A stretch of 64,000 bases of DNA from Cyclobacteriaceae bacterium YHN15 (GCA_003797895.1 RKQB01000009.1:145554-209553), one strand, 5' to 3'. Shown: positions 43,694-53,132, counted from the stretch's first letter. The notes: generated by a model from the sequence alone, not told the origin. Numbers and translations: made by a program.

Positions 43694-44836
43694 TCAAATC
43701 ACTTCATTTAATCCAAAATAAAAGGCTGTCTGGTCTCCAAAAGCGATATCGAATCGGATATTCAGTCCTTCCTGATTGATTTTATATCTAAATCCAAAAC
43801 CTCCACCATATTTTATTTTACTGAATCTGAAATTTCCAGGCTTAGACGTTACTTGTCCGGCGTGGCCAAAAACCACTATCCCAAGATTCCTATAGATAGG
43901 AATTCTATATTCAGCTTGCTGTACAAAAGCGTGATTGTCCCGAAATCTTCCTTCGAAATAACCCCTCATTCTATCTGATCCTCCGATTAAAGAAATATGC
44001 TGAAAAGTCGGATCTCCGGTCGTAAAACTCCACCAGCTTTGTATAGCCAAGACTTGCCTTTCAGTAATTATGAAATATTTCCTAAAATCCAAGGTATATT
44101 GGTTGAAAGTAAAATTGCTTCCTAATACCGGGATAAACCCCATCCAACCCAATCGGTTATACCAGCCCTTTGTAGGTTGAAAAATATTGTCTCTGGTATC
44201 ATGATTTAAATTCAAACCGATTCCCGATAAGCGCTGTCCATCATATCCCGAAACTTGAGAGCCTTCCAAAATACCTCCGGGAAGCCTATCGTAGATATTG
44301 TCAGCACGAAATTCATATCTAGGTCCAAAATAAAGTCCCTTTGCAATTTTTCTTTGAAAGGCTAAATGCAAGTAAACGTACCGGCTTGCATAAAGCTCCC
44401 CTTCATCAATAGGAAGTGGATCGTTTCCTATTCCAAAAAAATAGAAGGGAAAATTGGACAATTCGATCCTGCCATTGAAGTAGTCCCTGTTCTCATTGGC
44501 CCATAATTCTAACTCCGTAGTAAAAATCGTTTGGTTATTGAGGGTATGAATTAAGGTAATCGGCAAAGTGGAGGGTCTTAAATTATCAGTACTTCCACCC
44601 TTTGGGCGGAATACCCTGATGGCTCTTGCCCCAATACCAAGGCTTGTCTCAGGAGAATAAATTAAGGCAGGAATCACTGTCCATTTTTCACCAGAAATGA
44701 AATCTATTACCTTGTCACTAAAATCAAAAAGCCTTTCATAAGTGCCAGCTTTTTGAGTACTGTCCTGATGTTCCTGTGCTTTACTATTGGAAAAAACCAG
44801 CAAGAAAATACCAAAAATCAGTGTGCTCTTTTTCAT
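43694..44836 (-). CDS. Outer-membrane beta-barrel, BamA/D15 surface-antigen family
   Basis: The 380-residue protein has a signal peptide (near FSNSKAQ, residue 20) and then a 16-strand-like barrel without POTRA domains. The C-terminal half carries GLNLNHDTRDNIFQPTKGW, GGSDRMRGYFEGRFRDN (the RGY motif of the Omp85 L6 loop) and barrel strands to the end. Small Omp85-like barrels lacking POTRA domains are common in Bacteroidota; their substrates are unknown. It is convergent with the CrtA-related gene (13 bp). Confidence 0.85.
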   Translation of the reverse strand: MKKSTLIFGIFLLVFSNSKAQEHQDSTQKAGTYERLFDFSDKVIDFISGEKWTVIPALIYSPETSLGIGARAIRVFRPKGGSTDNLRPSTLPITLIHTLNNQTIFTTELELWANENRDYFNGRIELSNFPFYFFGIGNDPLPIDEGELYASRYVYLHLAFQRKIAKGLYFGPRYEFRADNIYDRLPGGILEGSQVSGYDGQRLSGIGLNLNHDTRDNIFQPTKGWYNRLGWMGFIPVLGSNFTFNQYTLDFRKYFIITERQVLAIQSWWSFTTGDPTFQHISLIGGSDRMRGYFEGRFRDNHAFVQQAEYRIPIYRNLGIVVFGHAGQVTSKPGNFRFSKIKYGGGFGFRYKINQEGLNIRFDIAFGDQTAFYFGLNEVI

Positions 44837-44842
44837 TGCTCA

Positions 44843-44850
44843 CAAAAGTA
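44843..44850 (-). promoter_or_regulatory. Possible -7 element TACTTTTG directly before a start codon
   Basis: On the minus strand TACTTTTG matches TAnnTTTG exactly and ends 6 bp before the ATG of the D15-type gene. I find no good -33 element at the usual distance. Confidence 0.3.
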
Positions 44851-45035
44851 AATAATAAAAAATGAATATCATCCATGATACCAATAGGGTAATTCCAATT
44901 TAAAAGATATTGATAATCTTTAATTTACGGAGGCCCATAGGCCAATAACACTAATTTTTGATAATTATCTATAGTTAAACCAGAAAGCTTATTTCCTTCA
45001 AATTAAAGCTTTTAATTATAAAACATAGGTGAACT

Positions 45036-47444
45036 CTAAAATTCCACAATGATGCCTATAGTAGGTAAAATCGTTCCGGCAGGATTCTCTATGAATTTGA
45101 CCTGATACCTTGTCGGATCATTGGGATTAACCAGTATATTTCCGCCTGCATCCCTTACTGGAGCAAGTATAGGTGGTTGCTCTGCCTTGAAGTTATAGGC
45201 ATTCTGTACATCAAAATACCAGTTTAAATTCCATTTATTAAAGAAATACCTTTTATCAATCCTAAAGTCCAATTGGTGAAATGCTCTTAACCTGACGGCA
45301 TTTATTTGACTGAAATCCAATATTGCCTGACCTCCTCTTGCATCCCAAACTTCAATCAAAGAAGATGTTTCTACATCAACAGGTGTGAATGGCAATCCTC
45401 CCAAATATCTCCAGCGCGCACCTACTTCCCAATTTTTTTTGAATCTTCTTCCGGCCGTCAAACTGACAATAAACCTACTGTCCCAAGCAGATGGGATAAA
45501 ACCCTCTGTATTTGGATTGGTGAATTCACTTCTTACAAAAGTGATGGAAGATATTCCGTAGAAATTATTAAAAAACCTCTGCTGGGCAAGTAACTCAAGA
45601 CCAAATGCCCTTCCCTTAGAATCTGAGACCACCGGTTCGTTGCCAATCACGCCAAAATCAGCTCCTAAGTTTGCAATTGAAATACCATTGATCAGAGATG
45701 AAGGGTAATAGTTGTAAAATTTATAAAATCCTTCAACACTGAATCTTCGGCTTTTTTCAGGTATAACCTTCTCAATTCCTGTTATGATTTGGCTGGACTG
45801 AATAAAACGGATGTTGTTTTCTTGGTTCACCAACACCCCTTCGTTGTTTGTAAAACCTAATGCGGTATAGGGAGGTCTTTGGTAATAAATCCCGCCATTC
45901 AAAATCCAGAATAACTGTGGCTTAAGCTGATAAGAAACCGAAAGTCTGGGGCTGATCTGATTCAGAGGATTTTTAGCAGTTTCTCCAAAATCACTCCCAT
46001 CTATTCTGATTCCTCCTGTAACCAGTAATCTTTCATTATCAAAATACTTGCTTCCTGATACAAAGCCTCCGTAGCTATTATAGAAACTGACGGAATTGAC
46101 TTCCAATACTTCTCCTATTCCAGCAAAAGAAAACCTATCAAAGGTATTTACAAAGAATCTTGAATATTCATAATTGACCCCATATTTCAGGTTAAAACCT
46201 TTGGTAAAAATGGAGTTTTCTGCCCGAAATTTATTTTCACTCTCCTGTGAGGTGTAATCAAACAATAAGTTGTCTGGATTGCTGTTATCATTATTTAAGT
46301 ACTTAAATGATCTATTATTAAGCATGTTCCTGCTTAATATGAATGTCCAAAATCCGTTTTCTCTAAATCTCTTCAGTTTTAAACCAGTGGCATAATTCCA
46401 CTGTGTGGTAACCGGCAGTGTTTCCAAAAGAAATAAGCGGTTATCTCTTTCTTCCTGAGTCTCATTGGCAGGTTCATCAAAATTAAGTTCAAAGTCATCA
46501 ATGGCCCCAACGCCAATAAAAGTCAATTCTGTTTTGGCGTTGAGCTTAGTCGTTGTCTTTACAGCAAAATCATTGAAGGTCGGCAAAAAAGGCAATTCCA
46601 ATTGTCTAAATAAAAATTTCAAATAGGACCTTCTCGCAGATACCAAATAAGTAGTCTTTTCACCTAATGGACCTTCATTTGATAAGGTAAGTTCAGATGC
46701 CCCCAAAGTCATTTGAGTAAACATTTTATCTTTTCTTCCCTCCTTTAACTGAAACTCAAAAAACGAGCTAAGTGAATTCATTCTATCGGAAGGGAATCCA
46801 CCGGTAATTACATCCACATTTTTTATCAAATTGACATTTAGTATGCCAACCGGACCACCTGATGACCCCTGTGTAGAAAAATGGTTAATGACCGGAACTT
46901 CGATTTCATCTACAAAAAACTTGTTCTCACTAGGAGCTCCACCCCTTATGATGATGTCATTTCTAAAACTAGCCGTGCTTGCGACTCCAGGCAAAGATTG
47001 AATTACCCTACTGATATCCCTGTTACCGCCCGGATACCTTTCAATCTCATTGGTATTGAGTCTTCTTACAGATATGGGCGTTTCATCTGACCTTGTAAAA
47101 TCGGATGAGACGGTAACTTCTGTTAATTCGGCTGCTTCCTCCCTCAAATCAAAATCCAGGCGAACGGCTCGCGCCAGTGTTACCTGTATTTCAAATAGCG
47201 TTTTAGATCTAAAACCTATAAAACTCGCTCTTACATTGTAAAGTCCTGGCGCAAGATTACTTATGATATAATTACCTTCCTCATCAGTTACTGTACCATA
47301 ATCAGTCCCCAATACCACAACATTGGCAAATGGAATACCCTGATTGTTGACAGTATTGAAAACCCTACCCCTGATTTCCCCGGTTTGGGCATTAATATTA
47401 AAATAAATAAACGAAAACAATAAAATGGTAAAGGAAATTCTCAT
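45036..47444 (-). CDS. TonB-dependent receptor with carboxypeptidase-regulatory-like domain
   Basis: The 802-residue receptor has a signal peptide (near FNINAQ), a CarboxypepD_reg-like domain (about residues 22-105: GEIRGRVFNTVNNQGIPFANV, with GLYNVRASFIGF), a plug domain (about 115-225, with VIQSLPGVAST and IIIRGGAPSEN), and a 22-strand barrel ending in Phe (GIIVEF). It transports an unknown nutrient with TonB energy. There is no SusD partner next to it, so it is not a classic polysaccharide locus; iron chelates or other ligands are possible. Confidence 0.93.
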   Translation of the reverse strand: MRISFTILLFSFIYFNINAQTGEIRGRVFNTVNNQGIPFANVVVLGTDYGTVTDEEGNYIISNLAPGLYNVRASFIGFRSKTLFEIQVTLARAVRLDFDLREEAAELTEVTVSSDFTRSDETPISVRRLNTNEIERYPGGNRDISRVIQSLPGVASTASFRNDIIIRGGAPSENKFFVDEIEVPVINHFSTQGSSGGPVGILNVNLIKNVDVITGGFPSDRMNSLSSFFEFQLKEGRKDKMFTQMTLGASELTLSNEGPLGEKTTYLVSARRSYLKFLFRQLELPFLPTFNDFAVKTTTKLNAKTELTFIGVGAIDDFELNFDEPANETQEERDNRLFLLETLPVTTQWNYATGLKLKRFRENGFWTFILSRNMLNNRSFKYLNNDNSNPDNLLFDYTSQESENKFRAENSIFTKGFNLKYGVNYEYSRFFVNTFDRFSFAGIGEVLEVNSVSFYNSYGGFVSGSKYFDNERLLVTGGIRIDGSDFGETAKNPLNQISPRLSVSYQLKPQLFWILNGGIYYQRPPYTALGFTNNEGVLVNQENNIRFIQSSQIITGIEKVIPEKSRRFSVEGFYKFYNYYPSSLINGISIANLGADFGVIGNEPVVSDSKGRAFGLELLAQQRFFNNFYGISSITFVRSEFTNPNTEGFIPSAWDSRFIVSLTAGRRFKKNWEVGARWRYLGGLPFTPVDVETSSLIEVWDARGGQAILDFSQINAVRLRAFHQLDFRIDKRYFFNKWNLNWYFDVQNAYNFKAEQPPILAPVRDAGGNILVNPNDPTRYQVKFIENPAGTILPTIGIIVEF

Positions 47445-47520
47445 AAATGTGTATTTACAATAGTCTTAAATCAAAAAAACCTAATTATTGTTTTAGAAAA
47501 TGAAAGAATTTTATAAAAAA

Positions 47521-48240
47521 CTAAACTAATTTTTGATTTTGATAAATTTCTTTGACTTTCCAAAGTCTCCACCATGGAGTACCAGGTGAATCGTGATGTT
47601 CATAATGATACCCAAAGAAATAGCAGGAAACAAAAGCCCAAAAATGGTTTTTGGATTGACTTCCTGAGTGGTGTTTATTGGTTGATTCCCCCCGATGAGG
47701 TAAATACGTTCCAAAATAGAAAAGCTGAATGGTAGATAAGACCGCGGGAATCATCCAAAATATGATAAGATTTTCAGTGGGCAGGAAAAGCTTCAGAATG
47801 TTAAAGGTAATTGCCATTAACAAAATCTGCCAAACACTTACATATTGCTTGATAAAGCTGAAATACCAAATCAAAAAATTTCCCGAAGAATGATAATCAG
47901 GGTCTTTATCTGTTGCTACAAAGCGATGGTGTTCATGATGTTTTGGGAAAAGTTTCCAATAAAAATTATATGAAAACAATAATGCTGCAATCCAGCCTAT
48001 GAAATGATTCACTTTTTTATTCTGGGAAACAATCCCGTGCATGGCATCGTGCGCTGTAATAAATAAACCTGTGTAGAGATGCATCTGCACTAAAACAGCT
48101 AGATAGACAAGGGGATTTGTCCAATCTATATCCCAGCTCAATAAAAATAATAAAGAAACTGACCATAACAATATAATTGTAAGGCCTATGATGACTCCCT
48201 TAGGATCCAAAGAATCTATATGTGATGAATGTTGAATCAC
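47521..48240 (-). CDS. crtW: Beta-carotene ketolase CrtW-like
   Basis: The enzyme adds the 4-keto group to beta-ionone rings. The di-iron His motifs of membrane desaturases are present: AHDAMHG, KHHEHHRF followed by TDKDPDYH, FGTYLPHR, and FGYHYEHHDSPGTPWWRL, which is the CrtW signature. Four membrane helices surround them. I choose the GTG at 48240 (239 residues, MIQHSSHIDS), because the longer frame from GTG 48312 would overlap ispH by 43 bp and add an atypical basic leader. It is last in the sigma-crtI-crtB-ispH-crtW operon. Confidence 0.88.
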   Translation of the reverse strand: MIQHSSHIDSLDPKGVIIGLTIILLWSVSLLFLLSWDIDWTNPLVYLAVLVQMHLYTGLFITAHDAMHGIVSQNKKVNHFIGWIAALLFSYNFYWKLFPKHHEHHRFVATDKDPDYHSSGNFLIWYFSFIKQYVSVWQILLMAITFNILKLFLPTENLIIFWMIPAVLSTIQLFYFGTYLPHRGESTNKHHSGSQSKNHFWAFVSCYFFGYHYEHHDSPGTPWWRLWKVKEIYQNQKLV

Positions 48241-48269
48241 GATGCAATTTAGGCAAGAAAGATCCTTAA

Positions 48270-49115
48270 TTAAAAGGTTTCCAATCTTTCTTTTACTTGC
48301 TCCATAAGCCACATGGGTGTGGAAGTGGCCCCGCAGATACCCACTGTTTCGTTATTCCCAAACCATTCACTGAGCACTTGATCAGGGTTTGAGACAAAGA
48401 AGGTATTTGGATTTCTTTCTTTGCAAACATTGTACAAAACTTTTCCGTTTGAAGATTTTGTCCCGCTGACAAAAACTATTTTATCAAATTTATCCGCAAA
48501 ATCCCTCAATTCTTTATCCCTATTAGAAACCTGTCTGCATATGGTGTCATTTGTATTGACAGTAATTCCCTGCTCTTTCAAAATTTCATTGATCTCATAA
48601 AATTTATCCGTACTCTTTGTCGTCTGACTATAAAGTGTCAAATTCTTTGGAAGGCTAGGAAGATCCAATTCATTGATATCCTGAAATACTACTGCCTTAT
48701 TGTTAGTTTGACCTAAGAGACCAATGACTTCTGCATGTCCATGTTTTCCATAGATATAAATCGTCTCGTCTTTATCAAAGGAATTTTTGATTCTATTCTG
48801 AAGTTTCAAGACTACCGGACAACTGGCGTCTATCAAGGTGAGATTATTGTTGATAGCCAACTCATAAGTAGAAGGTGGCTCTCCGTGTGCTCTGATAAGA
48901 ACCTTTTCATTATGTAGGTTTTTGAGTTCTTCATGATCAATTATTCTCAAACCCTTTTTAGTAAGCCGATTTACTTCTTCATCATTGTGAACGATATCCC
49001 CTAAACAATACAGATATCCATGTTCATCAAGTATCTCCTCTGCCATTTCAATGGCATAGACCACTCCAAAACAGAAACCGGAATGCTGATCTATATACAC
49101 TTTTAGGTTCATCAT
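48270..49115 (-). CDS. ispH: 4-hydroxy-3-methylbut-2-enyl diphosphate reductase IspH
   Basis: IspH makes IPP and DMAPP in the last step of the MEP pathway, supplying carotenoid precursors. The three [4Fe-4S] cysteines are Cys15 (GFCFGV), Cys99 (DASCP) and Cys193 (TICRQVSNRD). The substrate residues RAHGEPP and the late GTKSSNGKVLY region are kept. 281 residues, family length; an adjacent second Met is also possible. It lies 31 bp after crtB and 29 bp before crtW. ispH inside a carotenoid operon is reported for Algoriphagus sp. KK10202C. Confidence 0.96.
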   Translation of the reverse strand: MMNLKVYIDQHSGFCFGVVYAIEMAEEILDEHGYLYCLGDIVHNDEEVNRLTKKGLRIIDHEELKNLHNEKVLIRAHGEPPSTYELAINNNLTLIDASCPVVLKLQNRIKNSFDKDETIYIYGKHGHAEVIGLLGQTNNKAVVFQDINELDLPSLPKNLTLYSQTTKSTDKFYEINEILKEQGITVNTNDTICRQVSNRDKELRDFADKFDKIVFVSGTKSSNGKVLYNVCKERNPNTFFVSNPDQVLSEWFGNNETVGICGATSTPMWLMEQVKERLETF

Positions 49116-49146
49116 ATGCTATAAACTTGTGATCTTACTAATTGTT

Positions 49147-49989
49147 TTAGCCTAAACCCAGCTTCATTCCAAAATAGGTTCCTATTAACAGGGAAAACTT
49201 CCTTGAATTTGGGATCCTGATTCGTTCTTGGGTAATGATTTCAGGGGATAATCCTTTAATTTTATCAAATAATTTCTGGTAATACAGATACGCTACTTTT
49301 ACGCCCATTTTTGCCCCAACGGGCAGACGTTTTATTCCATCCAAGGCATCATCAAAATCTTTTTGAATATCCTCTTCTATTAATTGTTTGGCTGGTTTAT
49401 CAAAATTGTTGAAGTCTACACCTGGAAAATATACTCTTCCTCTTTCCTCAAAATCACTTTTGATATCTCTCAGGAAATTCACCTTTTGAAATGCTGACCC
49501 CAATTTACAGGCGGGGTCTTTGAGGCTGTTGTATTTTTCAAGATCTCCTTCCACAAACACTTTCAAACACATCAATCCAACTACCTCAGCTGAACCATAT
49601 ATGTATTCATGGTACTTTGAATCATTATATATTTTGAAATCAAGATCCATTTCCATACTTTTCAAAAAGGCTTCAATCAGATCAAGATCGATATGGTACT
49701 GATTGACAATCAATTGAAATGCATGAAGAACGGGATTAAGGCTGATTCTATTTTCAATAGCCTCGTAGGTGTCCTTCTTGAAGAGATCAAGTAAATATTT
49801 CTTATCCTTTTCATGAAAAGTATCCACAATTTCATCTGCATACCTCACAAAACCATAAATTGCATAAATGGGCAAGTGATACTTTTTGTCCAGGGTTTTT
49901 ATACCTAAGGTAAAGCTTGTGCTGTACCTTTGCGTAATTAAGCGGCTGCACTCAAGGGTGGTTTGATCAAAAAGCATTTTTGCATCCAT
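49147..49989 (-). CDS. crtB: Phytoene synthase CrtB
   Basis: CrtB condenses two GGPP into phytoene, the first committed step. The first Asp-rich motif is DEIVD (52-56), the second is in FLRDIKSDFEERGRVYFP. I start at the ATG at 49989 (280 residues, MDAKMLFDQ); a TTG at 50004 would give a longer, unlikely leader. It lies 21 bp after crtI in the same operon. Confidence 0.95.
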   Translation of the reverse strand: MDAKMLFDQTTLECSRLITQRYSTSFTLGIKTLDKKYHLPIYAIYGFVRYADEIVDTFHEKDKKYLLDLFKKDTYEAIENRISLNPVLHAFQLIVNQYHIDLDLIEAFLKSMEMDLDFKIYNDSKYHEYIYGSAEVVGLMCLKVFVEGDLEKYNSLKDPACKLGSAFQKVNFLRDIKSDFEERGRVYFPGVDFNNFDKPAKQLIEEDIQKDFDDALDGIKRLPVGAKMGVKVAYLYYQKLFDKIKGLSPEIITQERIRIPNSRKFSLLIGTYFGMKLGLG

Positions 49990-50010
49990 ACCTATAATAT
50001 ACAAATAAAT

Positions 50011-51492
50011 CTACAAATTGTTTTCTTTCATCACTTCTTTTGCCACCACATGACCGGATATGATGGTAGGGGGGACACCTGGCCCTGGTACTGTTAACTG
50101 GCCGGTATAGTAAAGGTTTTTTACTTTTTTACTTTTCAAAGAGGGCTTAAGTATGGCTGTCTGGAATAAGGTATTTGCCAAGCCATAAGCGTTTCCTTTA
50201 AAGGCATTATAGTCGGATTTAAAATCACTGTGGGCATAGGATCGTTTATAAATAATATGGCTCCTGATTTCCTGACCTGTCAGCTTTTCCAATCTATCCA
50301 TCACCATGTGGAAATACTTTTCCCTTACATCTTCTCCATCTTCCAAGTCTGGAGCCAAGGGAATCAGAATCACTAAATTTTCCTTGCCTTCCGGTGCTAC
50401 CGAAGGATCCGTCTTGGAGGCTGCAGAAAGGTAGAAAAGCGGCTTTTCCGGCCATCTTGGGTTTTTATAAATAGCATCCGCATGCGGTCCCATTTGCTCG
50501 TCAAAGAAAAGAACATGGTGGGTAAGATTTTCCAACTTCTTATCCACACCAATATAGAATAGCAAAGAAGAAGGTGCCATGACTCTCTTATCCCAATACT
50601 TTTCGTCATAATTTCTGTATTCTGGAGAGAGAAGTTTGCTATCCACATGATGATAATCAGCTCCTGCCACTACGACATCCGCTACAAAAGTCTCCCCTGT
50701 TTTCAATACTACATTTTTTGCGATTCCATCTTCGATATTAATTTGGGAAACATCTGCTCCAAGGTGAACTTTAACTCCCTTTTCTTCGGCCAATTTAACC
50801 ATACCTTTGACGATTTCATGCATTCCCCCCATAGGATACCATGTTCCCAAAGCAATATCAGCATAATTCATCAAACTATATAATGCAGGAATATTGTCTG
50901 CTGTTTCTCCCAAAAATATCACAGGAAATTCCATTAAGCGGATGATTTTTTCGTCCTTGAAAAATTTTCTGACATGTTTGGACATGGATTGAAACACATC
51001 CATTCTGATGATATCCGCCAGTAATCCGGGACTTGTAAATTCAAATAGCGATCTGCTTGGACGGTAAACTAAATCCTGTATGCCAACTTTATATTTGTAG
51101 GCTGCTTGTTTTAAAAACTCATCCAACTTTGGGCCAACACCCGGCTCCATTTTTTCCAAAAGGGCCCTGAACTGAGTAATGTCTGCAGGAATTTCAACAA
51201 ACTCGTTTTCTCCAAATACAACTGTGTAAGAAGGATCAAGTCTGATCAAATCATAATAATCGGATGGCTTTTTACCAAAATGGGCAAAATAACTTTCAAA
51301 TACATCTGGCATCCAATACCAACTAGGCCCCATATCAAAAACAAAACCCTCGGCTTCGAACTTTCTTGCTCTACCTCCGGGGGTTAAATTTTTTTCTAAA
51401 AGCGTTACCTGATATCCTAAATGTGCTAAATGCGTAGCTGAAGATAAGCCGGCAAATCCGGCTCCGATCACCACCACGTGTTTATTAGGCAT
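50011..51492 (-). CDS. crtI: Phytoene desaturase CrtI
   Basis: CrtI is an FAD-dependent desaturase that converts phytoene to lycopene. The 493-residue protein has the N-terminal dinucleotide motif VIGAGFAGLSSATHLAHLG (residues 6-24), LLEKNLTPGGRARKFEAEGF, FDMGPSWYWMP and the C-terminal family motif YYTGQLTVPGPGVPPTIISG. The paralogue CrtD (3',4'-desaturase) is related; position next to crtB argues for CrtI. It starts 6 bp after the sigma factor stop. Confidence 0.93.
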   Translation of the reverse strand: MPNKHVVVIGAGFAGLSSATHLAHLGYQVTLLEKNLTPGGRARKFEAEGFVFDMGPSWYWMPDVFESYFAHFGKKPSDYYDLIRLDPSYTVVFGENEFVEIPADITQFRALLEKMEPGVGPKLDEFLKQAAYKYKVGIQDLVYRPSRSLFEFTSPGLLADIIRMDVFQSMSKHVRKFFKDEKIIRLMEFPVIFLGETADNIPALYSLMNYADIALGTWYPMGGMHEIVKGMVKLAEEKGVKVHLGADVSQINIEDGIAKNVVLKTGETFVADVVVAGADYHHVDSKLLSPEYRNYDEKYWDKRVMAPSSLLFYIGVDKKLENLTHHVLFFDEQMGPHADAIYKNPRWPEKPLFYLSAASKTDPSVAPEGKENLVILIPLAPDLEDGEDVREKYFHMVMDRLEKLTGQEIRSHIIYKRSYAHSDFKSDYNAFKGNAYGLANTLFQTAILKPSLKSKKVKNLYYTGQLTVPGPGVPPTIISGHVVAKEVMKENNL

Positions 51493-51498
51493 AGATTA

Positions 51499-52011
51499 TT
51501 AGTTTTTATGTCTGTATACGTGCAAGGAATCTTTTAAAAGTTTCCTCGCAATATGGATTCTATTTTTAACAGTTCCAATTGGAATTTCAAGTTTGTCTGC
51601 TATTTCATGGTACTTAAAACCACGGTAATGCATCATGAAAGGAATTCTGTAAACATCTTCAAGTTTATCGATAGAAGTATAAATATCATCCATCGTGAAA
51701 TCTCCAAAGGCTCCATTTTCTACCAAGATATCACCTGAATTTAAATAATGCAGATTATCCGTAGTATCTACAAAGGTACCTCTTCTCACCATTCTTTGGT
51801 AATTGGTAATGAAGGTATTTTTCATAATGGTATATAACCAAGCCTTTAAATTAGTCCCCTCTGTAAATTTATCTTTGTTTGTAAATGCTTTGACCATTGT
51901 ATCCTGAAGCAAGTCATTGGCATCGTCCATGTCCCTGGTCAATTTAAGTGCAAAGGGCTTCAACGAACTTGATAGCTTTTCAAGAGAGTAACTGAATTCT
52001 AGAGTTGTCAT
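51499..52011 (-). CDS. ECF-type sigma-70 family RNA polymerase sigma factor
   Basis: The 170-residue factor has region 2 (DDANDLLQDTMVKAF, LKAWLYTIMKNTFITNYQR) and region 4 (YRIPFMMHYRGFKYHEIADKL, GTVKNRIHIARKLL). It leads the crtI-crtB-ispH-crtW operon and is directly downstream of a B12-binding MerR gene. No anti-sigma gene is adjacent, so control may be at transcription. The arrangement echoes the LitR-LitS (MerR plus ECF sigma) light switch of Streptomyces; the parallel is inference. Confidence 0.92.
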   Translation of the reverse strand: MTTLEFSYSLEKLSSSLKPFALKLTRDMDDANDLLQDTMVKAFTNKDKFTEGTNLKAWLYTIMKNTFITNYQRMVRRGTFVDTTDNLHYLNSGDILVENGAFGDFTMDDIYTSIDKLEDVYRIPFMMHYRGFKYHEIADKLEIPIGTVKNRIHIARKLLKDSLHVYRHKN

Positions 52012-52033
52012 GGCTTTAGATGTTTTGTTTAAT

Positions 52034-52064
52034 CAAATGTAGTAATCTTTAAACAACCTGCAAA
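52034..52064 (-). promoter_or_regulatory. Carotenoid operon promoter
   Basis: On the minus strand TTTG (52064-52061), a 19-bp spacer and TACATTTG (52041-52034) match the Bacteroidota consensus exactly. It lies 23 bp before the sigma factor start codon. Confidence 0.7.
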
Positions 52065-52120
52065 CATTTTGTCTAATTTTTTTTTATTTTTCTTAAACAA
52101 AACTTAAATGTCCAAAAAGT

Positions 52121-52143
52121 AAATGTTACATATTCTTACATTT
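52121..52143. promoter_or_regulatory. Possible operator: inverted repeat upstream of the carotenoid promoter
   Basis: AAATGT at 52121-52126 and ACATTT at 52138-52143 form an inverted repeat with an 11-bp AT-rich centre containing a second ACAT. It lies about 57 bp upstream of the -33 element, between the MerR gene's terminator and the operon promoter, a natural site for the MerR regulator. Confidence 0.35.
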
Positions 52144-52170
52144 TCGGCTTTATTATAGTTTTAGGGTACA

Positions 52171-52200
52171 AAAAAAGGTGAAATTCGGAAATTTCACCTT
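52171..52200 (-). terminator. Terminator of the cruF-crtZ-merR transcript
   Basis: On the minus strand AAGGTGAAATT pairs with AATTTCACCTT (11 bp) across a short loop and is followed by TTTTT. It lies 28 bp after the MerR gene stop codon. Confidence 0.8.
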
Positions 52201-52227
52201 GTTTAATAAAAATATATTTAAGTTAAA

Positions 52228-53124
52228 CTATTTCTCAATCAAAACCTGCTCAATCTCATCCAGATATTCCTTGATCTGCCGGATATAATTCATGGTTTTG
52301 ACATTTTTTGGAAACTTTAGGTCCTGACCTACAATTTGATACCCTGATAGCAGAATCTGGGCTTTACTGAATCTTTCAGACAGGGCATCAATATACTCCT
52401 GCACAAATTCAGCACTGGGAGAAGTAGTGATTACTGTCAGGATAAATTCTGGGTTGTGCAATTTATATACTGCAAGCAAATCCTCCTTAGGAGTATTTTG
52501 TCCCAGATATATAACTTTGTGACCCCTTGCTTTAATAAGATAAGCTGCAAAAAGAATAGATACCTCATGCAATTCACCTTCAGGAAGGTATAATAAAAAC
52601 TTTTTCCCTCCTCCTTTATATATTTGACCATCTATGGCTACTATCAACTTTTGCCTTACCAGATTACTGATAAAATGTTCCTGGGCCGGATTGATGGATC
52701 CAGTTTGCCATAGCACACCGATCTTGGACATAAAGGGATAAATGATATTCATCATAGTCTGTTCAAAACCGATTTTGATGATATTGGTGGTAAGTACTTT
52801 GTCAAACCTTTCCTCGTCCATTTCAATCATGCAGATGGTCAGAGCATGGATTTGGTCATCATGGGTAAGGCTTTTTTCTGTTAGTTTGACTACTTCTTCC
52901 CTCATCTCAGCATCTGACATAACGGCTATTTTACTGATTTTAAAGCCATTATCATTTAACAACGCCACGTTCAATATCAATTTAAGATCCCCGTCATCAT
53001 AATATCGGATATTGGTATCTGTTCGCTTTGGCGAAAGCAAATCATAGCGCTGTTCCCAAATCCTTAAAGTATGGGCCTTAATTCCAGACAGCTGTTCTAA
53101 ATCTTTGATTGAATAAGTACTCAC
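52228..53124 (-). CDS. MerR-family regulator with B12-binding domain (CarH/LitR-like photosensor)
   Basis: CarH/LitR proteins use adenosylcobalamin as a light sensor to repress carotenoid genes in the dark. The 298-residue protein has an N-terminal MerR HTH (residues 4-72, HTLRIWEQRYDLL), a helical bundle with the CarH signature W-x9-E-H (Trp139, Glu149-His150, IGVLWQTGSINPAQEHF), and a Rossmann B12 domain in which His186 (GELHEVS) takes the place of the DxHxxG ligand. It lies downstream of crtZ (8 bp gap) and upstream of the sigma-crt operon. DxHxxG altered to ExHxxS makes cobalamin binding likely but not certain. Confidence 0.9.
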   Translation of the reverse strand: MSTYSIKDLEQLSGIKAHTLRIWEQRYDLLSPKRTDTNIRYYDDGDLKLILNVALLNDNGFKISKIAVMSDAEMREEVVKLTEKSLTHDDQIHALTICMIEMDEERFDKVLTTNIIKIGFEQTMMNIIYPFMSKIGVLWQTGSINPAQEHFISNLVRQKLIVAIDGQIYKGGGKKFLLYLPEGELHEVSILFAAYLIKARGHKVIYLGQNTPKEDLLAVYKLHNPEFILTVITTSPSAEFVQEYIDALSERFSKAQILLSGYQIVGQDLKFPKNVKTMNYIRQIKEYLDEIEQVLIEK

Positions 53125-53132
53125 CGTATTAT

